Shown in pieces: positions 1-8,323 of a DNA stretch of 64,000 nucleotides. The stretch lies in contig NZ_CADDWH010000001.1 of NCBI RefSeq assembly GCF_902809865.1, positions 2,232,001 through 2,296,000 on the forward strand. The letters are read 5' to 3'. The notes under the pieces are model-generated. The model did no database searches, was not told the DNA's origin, and saw only the letters and a list, made by a program, of their open reading frames with translations. The stretch comes from Halobacillus sp. Marseille-Q1614. GTDB taxonomy: Bacteria > Bacillota > Bacilli > Bacillales > Halobacillaceae. The translations under genes were made by a program, and so were the position numbers. How positions within the stretch are numbered: the stretch's first letter is position 1; each line of letters opens with the position of its first letter.

Positions 1-921
1 CAAATCGGCGAGAACAAGAAAACCTCCACCTGTCAGGATCGATAATGGCAGGACATGCTTGTGGTCCGGACCAGTAATGAGCCGGACGAAATGAGGAATA
101 ACGAGGCCGACGAAACCTATAGATCCGGAAACGGCCACAGATGCACCTGTCAGTAATGATGCCCCGACTAAAATCATCACTTTCCCTCCCTGGACATTCA
201 CACCTAAGTGCCCCGCAGATTCCTCACCAAGTGCAAAAGCATTGAGATCAGAGGCTCGTGATAACAGGAGGAGAACACCAACGATGAAGAATGGAACGAT
301 CAGCTGTACATGTTCCCAGCCTCTCATGCCGATGTTCCCCATCAACCAGTAGAGGATCTGGCGCATATCTTCCCGATCGCTGAGCGCGATAATCAGGGAA
401 ATAACCGCGCCGATGAACGCACTGATTATAATTCCAGCCAGAATGATCGTCTCGATATTTAAGTCACGGCTTGCCAGCCTGGTGATAATAAAAACGCCCA
501 TCATCGTGATGAAACCGCCGAGGATGGCAATGACCGGCAGCGTATAACTGCCCAAAAAAGCGATGGTTATTTGAAAGTAAAGGACGGCCACTGCTCCAAG
601 TGCCGCCCCAGAGGAAACACCAATTGTATATGGATCGGCCAGAGGGTTCCTGAGGAGACCCTGAAAAGAAGCTCCCGCTACCGATAAAGATGCACCGACG
701 AATAACGCTAACAATACACGCGGCAAACGTATTTCCCAGATGATAACTTCGATATTATCAACGGCTTCCCCGCCGAAGATAGCTGTACCGAACATTTTTA
801 CAGAAAGCACATCAAGGATTGCAGACAGTGGAAAAGCAACACTGCTGACAAATAAACCAAGAAGGGCTGTACTAAGTACAAACCCTCCACTGACTAAGTA
901 CAGCCAAACTGTTTTATTCAC
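1..921 (-). CDS. btuC: Cobalamin/iron-siderophore ABC transporter permease, BtuC/FecCD family (3' end outside window)
   Basis: Membrane permease of an importer for vitamin B12 or a related corrinoid; it would work with the binding lipoprotein encoded just upstream and an ATPase expected beyond the left edge. The frame is open for 307 codons from a GTG at 921 to the first base of the window. It reads as a multi-helix FecCD permease with typical segments: LRNPLADPYTIGVSSGA, GAVISLIIALSD, LGEESAGHLGVNVQGGK and GFVGLVIPHFVRLITGPDHK. The family is about 330-350 residues, so roughly the last 30 residues are missing. The GTG overlaps the end of btuF by 8 bases, so the two are translationally coupled. 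Family assignment is firm; B12 as substrate is inferred from the neighbouring cobalamin genes and leader. Confidence 0.88.
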   Translation of the reverse strand, partial: MNKTVWLYLVSGGFVLSTALLGLFVSSVAFPLSAILDVLSVKMFGTAIFGGEAVDNIEVIIWEIRLPRVLLALFVGASLSVAGASFQGLLRNPLADPYTIGVSSGAALGAVAVLYFQITIAFLGSYTLPVIAILGGFITMMGVFIITRLASRDLNIETIILAGIIISAFIGAVISLIIALSDREDMRQILYWLMGNIGMRGWEHVQLIVPFFIVGVLLLLSRASDLNAFALGEESAGHLGVNVQGGKVMILVGASLLTGASVAVSGSIGFVGLVIPHFVRLITGPDHKHVLPLSILTGGGFLVLADL

Positions 922-1918
922 TAAAAACTTCCGGATAAATGAGTTCTCCAAGTCTCTCAACTCCATCAATTAAGCGCGGTCCCGGTCTAGTAACGGTATC
1001 ATTGTCTACATCGTATACTTGCTCATTTTTGACAGCAGGCACTTCGCTCCACCCGTCGCGGTTCAAAACCTCTTCTTCTGGATTTTCCACATAATAACCG
1101 TACGTAGTGATGATGACTTCAGGGTCCAGGGTCACCGCTTCTTCTTCCGTGAATTTGACCCATCCCTGTTCATCCGCGGCTGCGTTACTCGCATTGATGG
1201 CTTCGAGCATTTCATTCATAAAAGTGTCTGTACCTGTGGTGAAAATGTCAGGAGCAGGGGCCACTTCTACCCAGACCTCTTTCTTTTCTTCCACTTGTTT
1301 TCCTTTGTCTTTTACTTCAGCTAAACGTGTTTCCATGTCTTTCACTAGTTCCTCCGCTTTTTCGGAACTGCCTGTTGCTTTTCCTACAAGACGGATATTG
1401 TCATACACAGCCTCGAACGAATTCGCATCATCCACGACTACGACATCGATGCCTGCTTGCTTGAATTGATTCAGGATGTCAGCGTGGTTTTCGTGGTGGT
1501 ATGGGGATACAAGTACCATGTCAGGCATCATCGACAGAATCTTTTCTGCATTCATTTCCTGGCCTCCGACCTTTTCGATCGATTTTGTCTCTTTAGGATA
1601 ATTACAGGAATCGGATACACCAATCACTTTATCTCCGTGACCAAGGGCAAAGGCGATCTCGGTATTGCTTGCAAGCACCGATACGATACTTTCCGGTTCA
1701 GATTCTATCTCAACCTTCTCTCCCGAGCCATCCTCAATAGTGACAGGGAAGGCTCTACCTGATTCTTCCCCTTGTTTTTCTCCGCTTTCGTTTTCCGTTT
1801 CATTTGCACTTTCCTGGTTTTCGCTTCCTTCTTCCGCTGCTCCGCAGCCAAGCATTACAGCCATCATAACTGCCAGAAGGACAGATAATAATAACCCTTT
1901 TGATTTACTTACCGTCAT
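914..1918 (-). CDS. btuF: Cobalamin-binding lipoprotein of ABC importer, BtuF/FecB family
   Basis: Extracytoplasmic, lipid-anchored substrate-binding protein for the BtuC permease that follows. The chosen ATG at 1918 gives 334 residues; it is preceded by AGGAGAG, and an upstream in-frame start would add 13 non-signal residues. The N-terminus is a lipoprotein signal with the lipobox ending at Cys25 (VMLGC), then a Glu/Asn/Ser-rich linker. The body is a type III periplasmic-binding fold: VSVLASNTEIAFALGHGDKVIG at the start, a VGGQEMNAEKILSMMPDMVL strand, and a C-terminal lobe with GPRLIDGVERLGELIYPE. It overlaps btuC by 8 bases. Its leader holds a B12-box element, which supports corrinoid rather than siderophore transport. 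Confidence 0.88.
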   Translation of the reverse strand: MTVSKSKGLLLSVLLAVMMAVMLGCGAAEEGSENQESANETENESGEKQGEESGRAFPVTIEDGSGEKVEIESEPESIVSVLASNTEIAFALGHGDKVIGVSDSCNYPKETKSIEKVGGQEMNAEKILSMMPDMVLVSPYHHENHADILNQFKQAGIDVVVVDDANSFEAVYDNIRLVGKATGSSEKAEELVKDMETRLAEVKDKGKQVEEKKEVWVEVAPAPDIFTTGTDTFMNEMLEAINASNAAADEQGWVKFTEEEAVTLDPEVIITTYGYYVENPEEEVLNRDGWSEVPAVKNEQVYDVDNDTVTRPGPRLIDGVERLGELIYPEVFSE

Positions 1919-1967
1919 CTTTAAAACACTCTCCTCTTTATTAGCAACAAAACACACGCCTGCTCCT

Positions 1968-2044
1968 GGGGAAAAGGAAAATTAAGCAATAAGAACGGTA
2001 CGGTATATGTATGAAGACGGTACCTAAAGCTTAACCTTTTCCCC
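1968..2044 (-). promoter_or_regulatory. Leader foldback between the B12 element and btuF
   Basis: On the minus-strand RNA, a GGGGAAAAGGTTAAGC arm (2044-2029) can pair with a GCTTAATTTTCCTTTTCCCC arm (1987-1968), with a few unpaired bases. Inside lies a second short stem, GGTAC (1997-2001) with GTACC (2020-2024). There is no U-run directly after the structure, so it does not look like a simple terminator. It is the likely expression platform of the upstream element, acting perhaps by occlusion near the btuF start. The pairing is seen; the role is inferred. Confidence 0.45.
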
Positions 2045-2065
2045 GAAGAATCCGACTTTCTTAAG

Positions 2066-2146
2066 AACAGCAGGCAGGTCTCCCGGCTTTTTCGTATCAC
2101 CGTAAGAGCTTTTCCTTCCCGTTTACATGTCCAAGAACCTGCTGTT
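2066..2146 (-). promoter_or_regulatory. Compact cobalamin-riboswitch-like element upstream of btuF
   Basis: The minus strand carries a clear B12 box, GCCGGGAGACCTGCC, closed by a perfect 9-bp P1-like stem (AACAGCAGG at 2146-2138 with CCTGCTGTT at 2074-2066). An AAACGGGAAGG stretch resembles the conserved GGGAA region. The hallmark GGTGAAA-TCC and CCCGCCACTG segments present in the other riboswitch of this window are missing or reduced to ACGGTGATACG. The whole is about 81 bases, far below the usual size. It is either a reduced variant or a decayed riboswitch. Confidence 0.55.
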
Positions 2147-2187
2147 TAAACTATTTAGTTTTTTTGTATGGTTATATCCTGTGAAAT

Positions 2188-3255
2188 TCACTGAATGGGC
2201 CGTCCCTTATTCGTGACTCTGGCAGAATCAAAAGTAGCCATTTCATTCCGCATTCTGACCGCTGCCTCAAGAAGGGGAAATGCAAGTGCTGCCCCGGTTC
2301 CTTCCCCAAGCTTCAGCTCAAGATCTAACAGCGGTTCAAGACCTATGTCCTCAAGAGCAATTCGGTGGCCAGGCTCTAGAGATACGTGTCCTGCCATCAG
2401 ATAATCTTTGATATTGGCATTCAGCCGGCAGGCGACCATCGCACCTGATGTACAGATAAGACCATCGATGATGACAGGAATTCTTGCTTTTCCTGCTGCC
2501 AGAATCGCCCCTGAAATGGCAGCAATTTCAAATCCGCCCAGTTTTTTGAGCACGTCGATAGGATCCGTACGGTCAGGGTCACGAAGCCTTACCGCTTCTT
2601 CTATAACTGACTTTTTATGGAGCTTCTTATCATCAGATATCCCGGTGCCATAGCCGACTGCCTTCTCGACACTGCATCCAGTCAGCACCGAAACTATGGC
2701 ACTTGCAGGGGTGGTGTTTCCGATACCCATTTCGCCTAAGATGAGGCATTTTATTCCCCGGGCAATCATCTCTTCCGCAGATTCGATTCCCGCGAGTAAA
2801 GCTGCGTGCGCCTGCTGCTTTGTCATCGCATCTGTTTTTAAAAAATTCCGTGTTCCGGCAGCTATTTTCCTGGAAACTAACCGTTCATTCTGTATCTCAC
2901 TCACTGCGCCTACATCGACCACTTGAAGCTCGGCACCAATCTTCCGGGCAAACACATTGATCGCCGCCCCGCCTTCTAGAAAATTCCGGATCATTTGTAC
3001 GGTCACTTCCTGTGGAAAAGCAGATACACCTTCTTCTACAATTCCGTGATCCCCGGCAAACACAAGAATTCCAGGCGGGGAAACCGGCGGTGCCTCCTGG
3101 CCTGTGATTCCTGATAATCTCACCGCAATGTCCTCAAGCCTCCCTAAGCTTCCCGGCGGCTTAGTCAACGTATCCAAATAGGCTTCTGTTTCTCCCATTC
3201 GCTCCTGGTGGATCGGTTCAATCGATTGAATCAGCTTCTGTATTTGTCTATTCAT
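2188..3255 (-). CDS. cobT: Nicotinate-nucleotide--dimethylbenzimidazole phosphoribosyltransferase
   Basis: CobT makes alpha-ribazole phosphate from nicotinate mononucleotide and 5,6-dimethylbenzimidazole, giving the lower ligand arm of cobalamin. The protein has 355 residues, as expected. Recognisable stretches are TKPPGSLGRLEDIAVRLSG near the N-terminus, FAGDHGIVEEGVSAFPQEVT, LGEMGIGNTTPASA, GYGTGISDD and, near the end, KLGEGTGAALAFPLLEAA, which holds the catalytic glutamate. The ATG at 3255 overlaps the stop of cobQ by 4 bases, so it is the last gene of the coupled cobO-cbiA-cobQ-cobT run. No strong terminator separates it from the btuF leader. Confidence 0.96.
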   Translation of the reverse strand: MNRQIQKLIQSIEPIHQERMGETEAYLDTLTKPPGSLGRLEDIAVRLSGITGQEAPPVSPPGILVFAGDHGIVEEGVSAFPQEVTVQMIRNFLEGGAAINVFARKIGAELQVVDVGAVSEIQNERLVSRKIAAGTRNFLKTDAMTKQQAHAALLAGIESAEEMIARGIKCLILGEMGIGNTTPASAIVSVLTGCSVEKAVGYGTGISDDKKLHKKSVIEEAVRLRDPDRTDPIDVLKKLGGFEIAAISGAILAAGKARIPVIIDGLICTSGAMVACRLNANIKDYLMAGHVSLEPGHRIALEDIGLEPLLDLELKLGEGTGAALAFPLLEAAVRMRNEMATFDSARVTNKGRPIQ

Positions 3256-4766
3256 CTCATTCCTCCGGCTGTCATGAATTTATTGATTTGCTCATAAAGC
3301 TTCGGGATATCCACAGCTTTTCGTACATGCTCGGCCAGCCGATCAAATTCCTGCTCCTGATGCTCCCGGAACGAAGCTGCCACCGGGAGTGGAGCGAGCC
3401 CCTTTTTCTTTCGCACCAAGTTCAAGAATTCGGTCCGGAACTCATCATTATGAAAAATTCCATGAAAATAAGTTCCCATCACATTTCCTTTTTTAGTTCC
3501 ATCGGTCTGCCCGTCCATGCTTATAAAAACTTCTGCATCCTCCGTGGCAATCGTTGTGCCCATATGGATTTCATAGCCAGTTACAGGGAGAATGCGGCCA
3601 TTCATTGCGACTGTACCGCTTGAACGGACCGTTGTTTTATTCCTTGCAAGCCTTGTTTCGATCGGGAGCAGTCCCAGCCCCTGAACTTCTTCCAAGCTGG
3701 TTTCGACCTGGTGCGGATCCTTCACCCGCATGCCTGACATTTGATAGCCGCCGCAAATCCCGAACACGGATGCTCCTTGCTTTTGAGCCGCAGCAATCGC
3801 TTGATCCAGTCCTCTTTCTTTTAGAAAAATGAGATCCTCGATCGTATTTTTACTGCCAGGTAAAATGATCACATCCGGCTGCCTAAGATCCTCACCATCC
3901 CTGACAAATCGGATATGACAATCAGGCTCGATAAGGAACGGGTCGATATCGGTGAAATTAGAAATCTTCGGATATTCGATGACGGCAATGTCGATCGATT
4001 TGTCATTGTTCTGATTCCGTGTATATTGATTCAGGCTTAGAGAATCTTCAGCGTCGATATGGAGGTCGTTTATGTACGGAATGACCCCGAGCACCGGTTT
4101 TCCCGTGTATTCCTCAAACCATTCCAGCCCGGGATCAAGAAGCGTTTTGTCACCGCGGAATTTATTGATGATCACACCAATTACACGAGGGCGGTCTTCT
4201 TCCGCGAGCAGCTGGAGCGTCCCTACCAGACTGGCGAACACCCCGCCTTTATCAATGTCCCCGACCAGGATGACAGGCGCATCTGCCATTTGGGCTACGC
4301 TCATATTAACGAGCTCGCGGTCGTTCAGGTTAACCTCAGCCGGACTGCCGGCCCCTTCGATAACAATCCGATCATAAGTTCCAGCAAGACGGAAGTAAGA
4401 CTCTGTGATCACTCTTTTGGCTGTTTCATAAAAATCAGAACGGTAGGTACTGGCTTTCATGTTCGACACCGGTTTTCCATGGATGACGATCTGGGCATCA
4501 AGGTCACGGTTCGGCTTGATCAAGATCGGATTCATGTCGGTAACAGCCGGAATCCCGGCTGCTTCGACCTGAACCCCCTGGGCACGTCCGATCTCTTTTC
4601 CGTCTACGGTTATGTAGGAATTCAAGGCCATATTCTGAGACTTATAGGGTGCCGTCTGATAGCCATCCTCGGTAAATATCCGGCACAAAGCGGTGACGAG
4701 AATGCTTTTGCCTGCATCGGAATGGGTACCTTGGACCATGAGGGGAACTGCCTTTTTATCAACCAT
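3252..4766 (-). CDS. cobQ: Cobyric acid synthase (glutamine-hydrolysing)
   Basis: CobQ/CbiP amidates the b, d, e and g side chains of adenosylcobyrinic a,c-diamide with glutamine and ATP. At 504 residues it is full length. The N-terminal dethiobiotin-synthetase-like domain carries the P-loop VQGTHSDAGKS near residue 12, followed by YKSQNMALNS. The C-terminal class I glutaminase domain has its nucleophile in GICGGYQMSG and the histidine region in GTYFHGIFHN. The ATG at 4766 overlaps cbiA by 8 bases, and the stop overlaps cobT by 4, indicating one coupled operon behind the riboswitch at 6814-6934. Confidence 0.96.
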   Translation of the reverse strand: MVDKKAVPLMVQGTHSDAGKSILVTALCRIFTEDGYQTAPYKSQNMALNSYITVDGKEIGRAQGVQVEAAGIPAVTDMNPILIKPNRDLDAQIVIHGKPVSNMKASTYRSDFYETAKRVITESYFRLAGTYDRIVIEGAGSPAEVNLNDRELVNMSVAQMADAPVILVGDIDKGGVFASLVGTLQLLAEEDRPRVIGVIINKFRGDKTLLDPGLEWFEEYTGKPVLGVIPYINDLHIDAEDSLSLNQYTRNQNNDKSIDIAVIEYPKISNFTDIDPFLIEPDCHIRFVRDGEDLRQPDVIILPGSKNTIEDLIFLKERGLDQAIAAAQKQGASVFGICGGYQMSGMRVKDPHQVETSLEEVQGLGLLPIETRLARNKTTVRSSGTVAMNGRILPVTGYEIHMGTTIATEDAEVFISMDGQTDGTKKGNVMGTYFHGIFHNDEFRTEFLNLVRKKKGLAPLPVAASFREHQEQEFDRLAEHVRKAVDIPKLYEQINKFMTAGGMR

Positions 4767-6129
4767 TACGCTGTTCCTCCTTGCATTTCTGCAAAAAGTT
4801 CTTCAATACAAGTGGGTTAGAAGCAAAATGGATATGCGTATAACCAGCAATGACATTTTTATAAAGAAACCCTTCTTCTCCTGTTCCAAACCGGCTGCTC
4901 ACACGATATGCACCAGGCAGTTCTACAGCCGGCTTGAAGGTGGAATAATGGAACTCATGCCCGCGGACTTCCATTCCATCATTAAACAAATAGTTGTTCT
5001 CAAGACCAGAAATCTCCCGGTAGCCCAGCGCTGCAAGTTTCGCCTGCATCTCCGTTTTCCCCTTAAGCACTCCTGCCATCGGGTAAGTATTTCCATCGAT
5101 GGTAGTGATAGATTCGGATAAATACATCAGTCCGCCGCATTCCGCTAAAACCGGCATCCCTTTTTCTATTCGTTCTGCAATTGAATGCTTCACCTCATTA
5201 TTTTCCGCCAGCTTTTCAGCAAACTGTTCCGGAAAGCCGCCGCCCAAATACAATCCATCTGCTTCAGAAGGAAGCACTTCTCCCTTTACGGGAGAGAAGT
5301 ATAGAATTTCTGCTCCATAAGCCTCGATTAGCTCAAGATTTTCCGGGTAATAGAAATTAAAGGCTTCATCACGGGCTACCGCTACCTTAACGTCAATCGA
5401 TGCCTTTCGTTGGAACAAGGACGGCTCAGCATTCAATGGAGGACGCTTACTGATTTGATAAATTCGTTCAACGTCGATGGTCTCCGCCACCGCATCCCCC
5501 AGCTGCGCCAGCTGCTCATCCAGTTCCCCTCGCTCGATCGAAGGCACCAGCCCGAGGTGCCGCTCAGGCATCTCGATGTTTTTGTTTTTTAACAGATAGC
5601 CACAGACTGGTATGCCGCATTCCTGTTCCACGGCTTCCTTAATCAGCTCGTAATGTCCTTTGCTTCCGACTTTATTAGCGATAACACCGGCAATGTTAAC
5701 CTCAGGATCCAGCACCTGGAATCCTTTGACGATGGCAGCAGCGCTTCGTGCCATTGCAGAGCAGTCGACAATCAGAAACGTCGGTGCATCCAAAACGACA
5801 CTCAGCTCTGCTGTCGATCCTTGATTGGAAGTCGGCGACTTTCCATCATAAAAGCCCATGACACCCTCGATAATGGAAATGTCCGCCCCCTCACTGCCCT
5901 TGACATAAACTTCTTTTACGACTTCTTTAGGAAGCATCCAGCTATCCAGGTTGCGTGAAGGCCGGTTGGTTACAGCAGTATGATAAGAGGGATCAATGTA
6001 GTCGGGACCGCATTTGAAGCCCTGGACCGTGAACCCTTTTTTCATGAAGGCCGCCATCAAGCCGATCGTAATGCTTGTCTTGCCGACACCACTGGATACT
6101 CCTGCAAGAACGAGACGGCGGGAAGTCAA
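4759..6129 (-). CDS. cbiA: Cobyrinic acid a,c-diamide synthase
   Basis: CbiA/CobB amidates the a and c carboxylates of cobyrinic acid, the step before corrinoid adenosylation and CobQ. The protein has 456 residues, with an ATP-binding domain at the N-terminus (GVSSGVGKTSITIG, about residues 9-22) and a C-terminal glutaminase domain (LAECGGLMYLSE with the nucleophilic Cys). GHEFHYS near the C-terminus is typical. The start codon is TTG at 6129, which overlaps the TGA of cobO by 4 bases; no convincing Shine-Dalgarno precedes it, so translation probably depends on reinitiation. The weak start could set CbiA output below CobO. Confidence 0.95.
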   Translation of the reverse strand: MTSRRLVLAGVSSGVGKTSITIGLMAAFMKKGFTVQGFKCGPDYIDPSYHTAVTNRPSRNLDSWMLPKEVVKEVYVKGSEGADISIIEGVMGFYDGKSPTSNQGSTAELSVVLDAPTFLIVDCSAMARSAAAIVKGFQVLDPEVNIAGVIANKVGSKGHYELIKEAVEQECGIPVCGYLLKNKNIEMPERHLGLVPSIERGELDEQLAQLGDAVAETIDVERIYQISKRPPLNAEPSLFQRKASIDVKVAVARDEAFNFYYPENLELIEAYGAEILYFSPVKGEVLPSEADGLYLGGGFPEQFAEKLAENNEVKHSIAERIEKGMPVLAECGGLMYLSESITTIDGNTYPMAGVLKGKTEMQAKLAALGYREISGLENNYLFNDGMEVRGHEFHYSTFKPAVELPGAYRVSSRFGTGEEGFLYKNVIAGYTHIHFASNPLVLKNFLQKCKEEQRNG

Positions 6130-6665
6130 AACTCAACACCACGCACGGCTGGAATTCCTTCATCATAATAATGCTTTTCAACATTAATGACAGAGACCAG
6201 ATCAGCCGCTTCCTTCACCTCTTCCGCAGCGTTCCTTCCAGTGATCACAAGATGGACATGCTCCGGCCTATTGTTGATCAGTTCAATCACTTCATCAAGC
6301 GGCAGCACATCATCGACTGGAAAAGAATCAATCGCAAGGGCATTGTTTAGTTCATCGAGGATGACCACATCATAGTCCCCGGACATGACCGTTTCTTTGG
6401 CGACAGCCCAGGCCTTCTTTAAGGCTGCCCGGTGGATTTCCGGTGTTTTCGTCCAGGTGAACCCTTCGCCAAGCTGCACAATTTCAGCCCCCAGCTTCTG
6501 CAGGGATTTTCTTTCCCCATATGGACGCCTCGGTGATTTGATGAATTGCAGCATTTTCACCGTTTGATCATGTCCTAATGCGCGGACAGCAAGCCCCGTC
6601 GCAGCTGTCGTCTTTCCTTTACCATTTCCGGTAAAAACGAGTGTCAATCCCTGTTTCTTTTTCAT
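6126..6665 (-). CDS. cobO: Cob(I)alamin adenosyltransferase, CobO/BtuR type
   Basis: Transfers the adenosyl group of ATP to the corrinoid cobalt. The ATG at 6665 is chosen because AGGAGGAG sits 5 bases upstream; the protein has 179 residues. The P-loop FTGNGKGKTTAATG at residues 11-24 is the CobA/CobO signature, and VVILDELNNAL and VHLVITGRNAAEE are family-typical. It is the first gene of the cobalamin operon and lies directly after the riboswitch terminator, so its expression should fall when cobalamin is plentiful. Confidence 0.95.
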   Translation of the reverse strand: MKKKQGLTLVFTGNGKGKTTAATGLAVRALGHDQTVKMLQFIKSPRRPYGERKSLQKLGAEIVQLGEGFTWTKTPEIHRAALKKAWAVAKETVMSGDYDVVILDELNNALAIDSFPVDDVLPLDEVIELINNRPEHVHLVITGRNAAEEVKEAADLVSVINVEKHYYDEGIPAVRGVEF

Positions 6666-6702
6666 AGAATCTCCTCCTGTATCCATAACGATATATAAAC
6701 AT

Positions 6703-6731
6703 AAAAAAACACCTTCCTAAAAGGAAAGGTG
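6703..6731 (-). terminator. Riboswitch expression-platform terminator
   Basis: On the minus strand CACCTTTCC and GGAAGGTG pair around a TTTTA loop (6731-6710), followed by seven T (6709-6703). It lies between the cobalamin aptamer and the cobO ribosome-binding site, where a B12-triggered intrinsic terminator is expected. Confidence 0.85.
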
Positions 6732-6813
6732 TTTATCTAAATAGGCAGAATATAAACCACAGGTATTCCACGTACTTAAAAGCCCCTTTCCTCGAAGGGT
6801 GAACTTTCTCAGC

Positions 6814-6934
6814 AAACAGGCAGGCATCCTGACTTACATTCTAAAACCTTAGAATGCTTACAGTGGCGGGACCCTGTTGGACTTTCACCAACTTCCCCCT
6901 TTTACCTTAAAAGCTTCCCTTTTAGGACCTGTTT
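6814..6934 (-). promoter_or_regulatory. Cobalamin riboswitch (canonical aptamer)
   Basis: On the minus strand all conserved blocks occur in order: AAACAGG (P1, 5' arm), AAAAGGGAAG, GTTGGTGAAAGTCC, GGTCCCGCCACTGTAAG, a P6-type stem, GTCAGGATGCCTGCC (B12 box) and CCTGTTT closing P1. The element senses adenosylcobalamin or another cobalamin and is coupled to the terminator at 6703-6731 to control cobO-cbiA-cobQ-cobT. Confidence 0.95.
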
Positions 6935-6954
6935 GGTGCTATTAAATTAACCTT

Positions 6955-6983
6955 ATTGTAGACGAACACGAACATAATGTAAA
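6955..6983 (-). promoter_or_regulatory. Sigma-A promoter of the cobalamin operon
   Basis: Minus strand TTTACA (6983-6978), a 17-base spacer, and TACAAT (6960-6955), about 20 bases upstream of the aptamer. Confidence 0.75.
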
Positions 6984-7102
6984 CCAGACATTTTTTTGTC
7001 AGGACTTTTTGTTAACACAAAAGAAAAAGAATTCAGCCCCCTGAACCGACAGTAATAGAGCCATTTAAATTACATCATTAAAATCGAAAAATATTTAACC
7101 GT

Positions 7103-7131
7103 TTTACAAAGGAGATAAAGACTATTATAAT
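7103..7131 (+). promoter_or_regulatory. Sigma-A promoter of the small zinc-finger gene
   Basis: TTTACA (7103-7108), 17-base spacer, perfect TATAAT (7126-7131). Transcription should begin near 7138, about 25 bases before the TTG start of the next gene. Confidence 0.7.
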
Positions 7132-7163
7132 GAACAAAACTTCCATAATAAAGAAGGGATACA

Positions 7164-7346
7164 TTGAATTACCATAGGGATAAAATATGTTCTACATGTA
7201 GAAAGAAAAAGTCATCTTATCACTTTATAGGTAAAGGACAAGACTTTTTAAATTGCCAGTCTTGTCGTGATATGAAGAAGAAAAAACGTCAAAAAGCAAG
7301 ACAGCAGTTTTTGAACGAAGGAAGAATTAATTTGGATCGTTTATAA
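7164..7346 (+). CDS. Small zinc-finger-like protein of unknown function
   Basis: A 60-residue very basic protein. Two Cys-x2-Cys pairs (C9/C12 and C31/C34) could bind one zinc ion, followed by a lysine/arginine-rich helix (MKKKKRQKARQQ). This suggests nucleic-acid or ribosome binding, but nothing in the sequence fixes a function. The start is TTG at 7164 with AGAAGGG about 7 bases upstream, and a strong promoter lies just before it at 7103-7131. It stands alone, facing away from the cobalamin operon. Confidence 0.6.
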   Translation: MNYHRDKICSTCRKKKSSYHFIGKGQDFLNCQSCRDMKKKKRQKARQQFLNEGRINLDRL

Positions 7347-7515
7347 TTAAATGCCAGTTTACTAGAACGATAAAACTGCTCACTACATGAATTACAATCA
7401 GTACCTGTATGAATGAACCATATTATGAGAAGGGCCTCCTTTATATCCATTTTTCTTGCATGAACTCATTTATTTAAAAATCAAGCCGATACTATTAATA
7501 GGAGGAGGTTTTATC

Positions 7516-8247
7516 ATGAATTTGAAATTCATACTGTCTACGGCGGTCGCAGTAGTGGCTTCAGTTCTTGTGATTTTATCTCTATATGAGGAAATAACAG
7601 CTGCGATCACGGACGATTGCTCTGGAAACCGTTTTTGCTCTTTTTACGAGCTGAGAGAAGTATATGAGGAAGGGGAAGATTGGGAGATTGAGAAAAGCAG
7701 CGCCGGTAATGAACGATGGCTCGTGAGTGCGATCCATGGCGGCGGGATTGAAGAAGCGACCTCTACACTAGCCGAGGCAATTGCCGGATCCTCTTATCCC
7801 TTTTACTCATTTAAAGGAAGGTTAAAGTCGAATAATTTCAGCAACTTACACATCACATCCACCCGTTTCGATGAACCGGAGGCTCTAGAGATGGTTGCTA
7901 ATGCTGAATATCATATTTCCATTCACGGTTCAGCCGGAGATGAGCCAAAAACAATGATCGGTGGGCTGGACAAAGATATGAAGGAAATCGTGAGTCGGCA
8001 TTTAGAGGAAAATGGGTTTGAAGTAGCTGTAACTCCTGAGCACCTTAACGGCGATCACCCTGACAATTTCACAAACAAAACAAAAACAGAACGAGGCGTG
8101 CAGCTGGAGATTACAAGAGCACAGAGAAAAGCATTTTTTAAAAACGGAGATATCAGCTTTTCCTCTCGCAACAACTCCTCCAATCAAACGGAAGAGTTCA
8201 AAATATATGTAGAAGCTATCCAATCATCAATGAAAGAATATGAATAA
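7516..8247 (+). CDS. Poly-gamma-glutamate hydrolase family protein with N-terminal membrane anchor
   Basis: Resembles the PghP/YjqB family (DUF867), zinc enzymes that cut poly-gamma-glutamate. The ATG at 7516 follows TAGGAGGAGG; the protein has 243 residues. Residues 4-23 form an uncleaved-looking hydrophobic segment, so the enzyme is probably held outside the cell. Candidate zinc ligands are H74 and E79 in AIHGGGIEE, and the histidine in SIHGSAGDEP; GVQLEITRAQRKAF is the family's C-terminal motif. It could attack phage or capsule polyglutamate, or the cell's own. No capsule genes are nearby, so the substrate is inferred only from the family. Confidence 0.8.
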   Translation: MNLKFILSTAVAVVASVLVILSLYEEITAAITDDCSGNRFCSFYELREVYEEGEDWEIEKSSAGNERWLVSAIHGGGIEEATSTLAEAIAGSSYPFYSFKGRLKSNNFSNLHITSTRFDEPEALEMVANAEYHISIHGSAGDEPKTMIGGLDKDMKEIVSRHLEENGFEVAVTPEHLNGDHPDNFTNKTKTERGVQLEITRAQRKAFFKNGDISFSSRNNSSNQTEEFKIYVEAIQSSMKEYE

Positions 8248-8323
8248 ATGCAGATGCGGCTTCCTGCTACATTCGTCAACAAGTCACTAAATTGAATGGT
8301 TTACCGCTATGTATACACATAAG

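Noticed and set aside
1107-1469. 120-codon open frame on the plus strand within btuF
   Set aside because: Low-complexity Ser/Phe-rich product, antisense to a confidently assigned lipoprotein gene.
4059-4820. 253-codon open frame on the plus strand
   Set aside because: It lies wholly antisense to cobQ, has no ribosome-binding site or recognisable domain, and follows the usual mirror effect of codon bias in the real gene.
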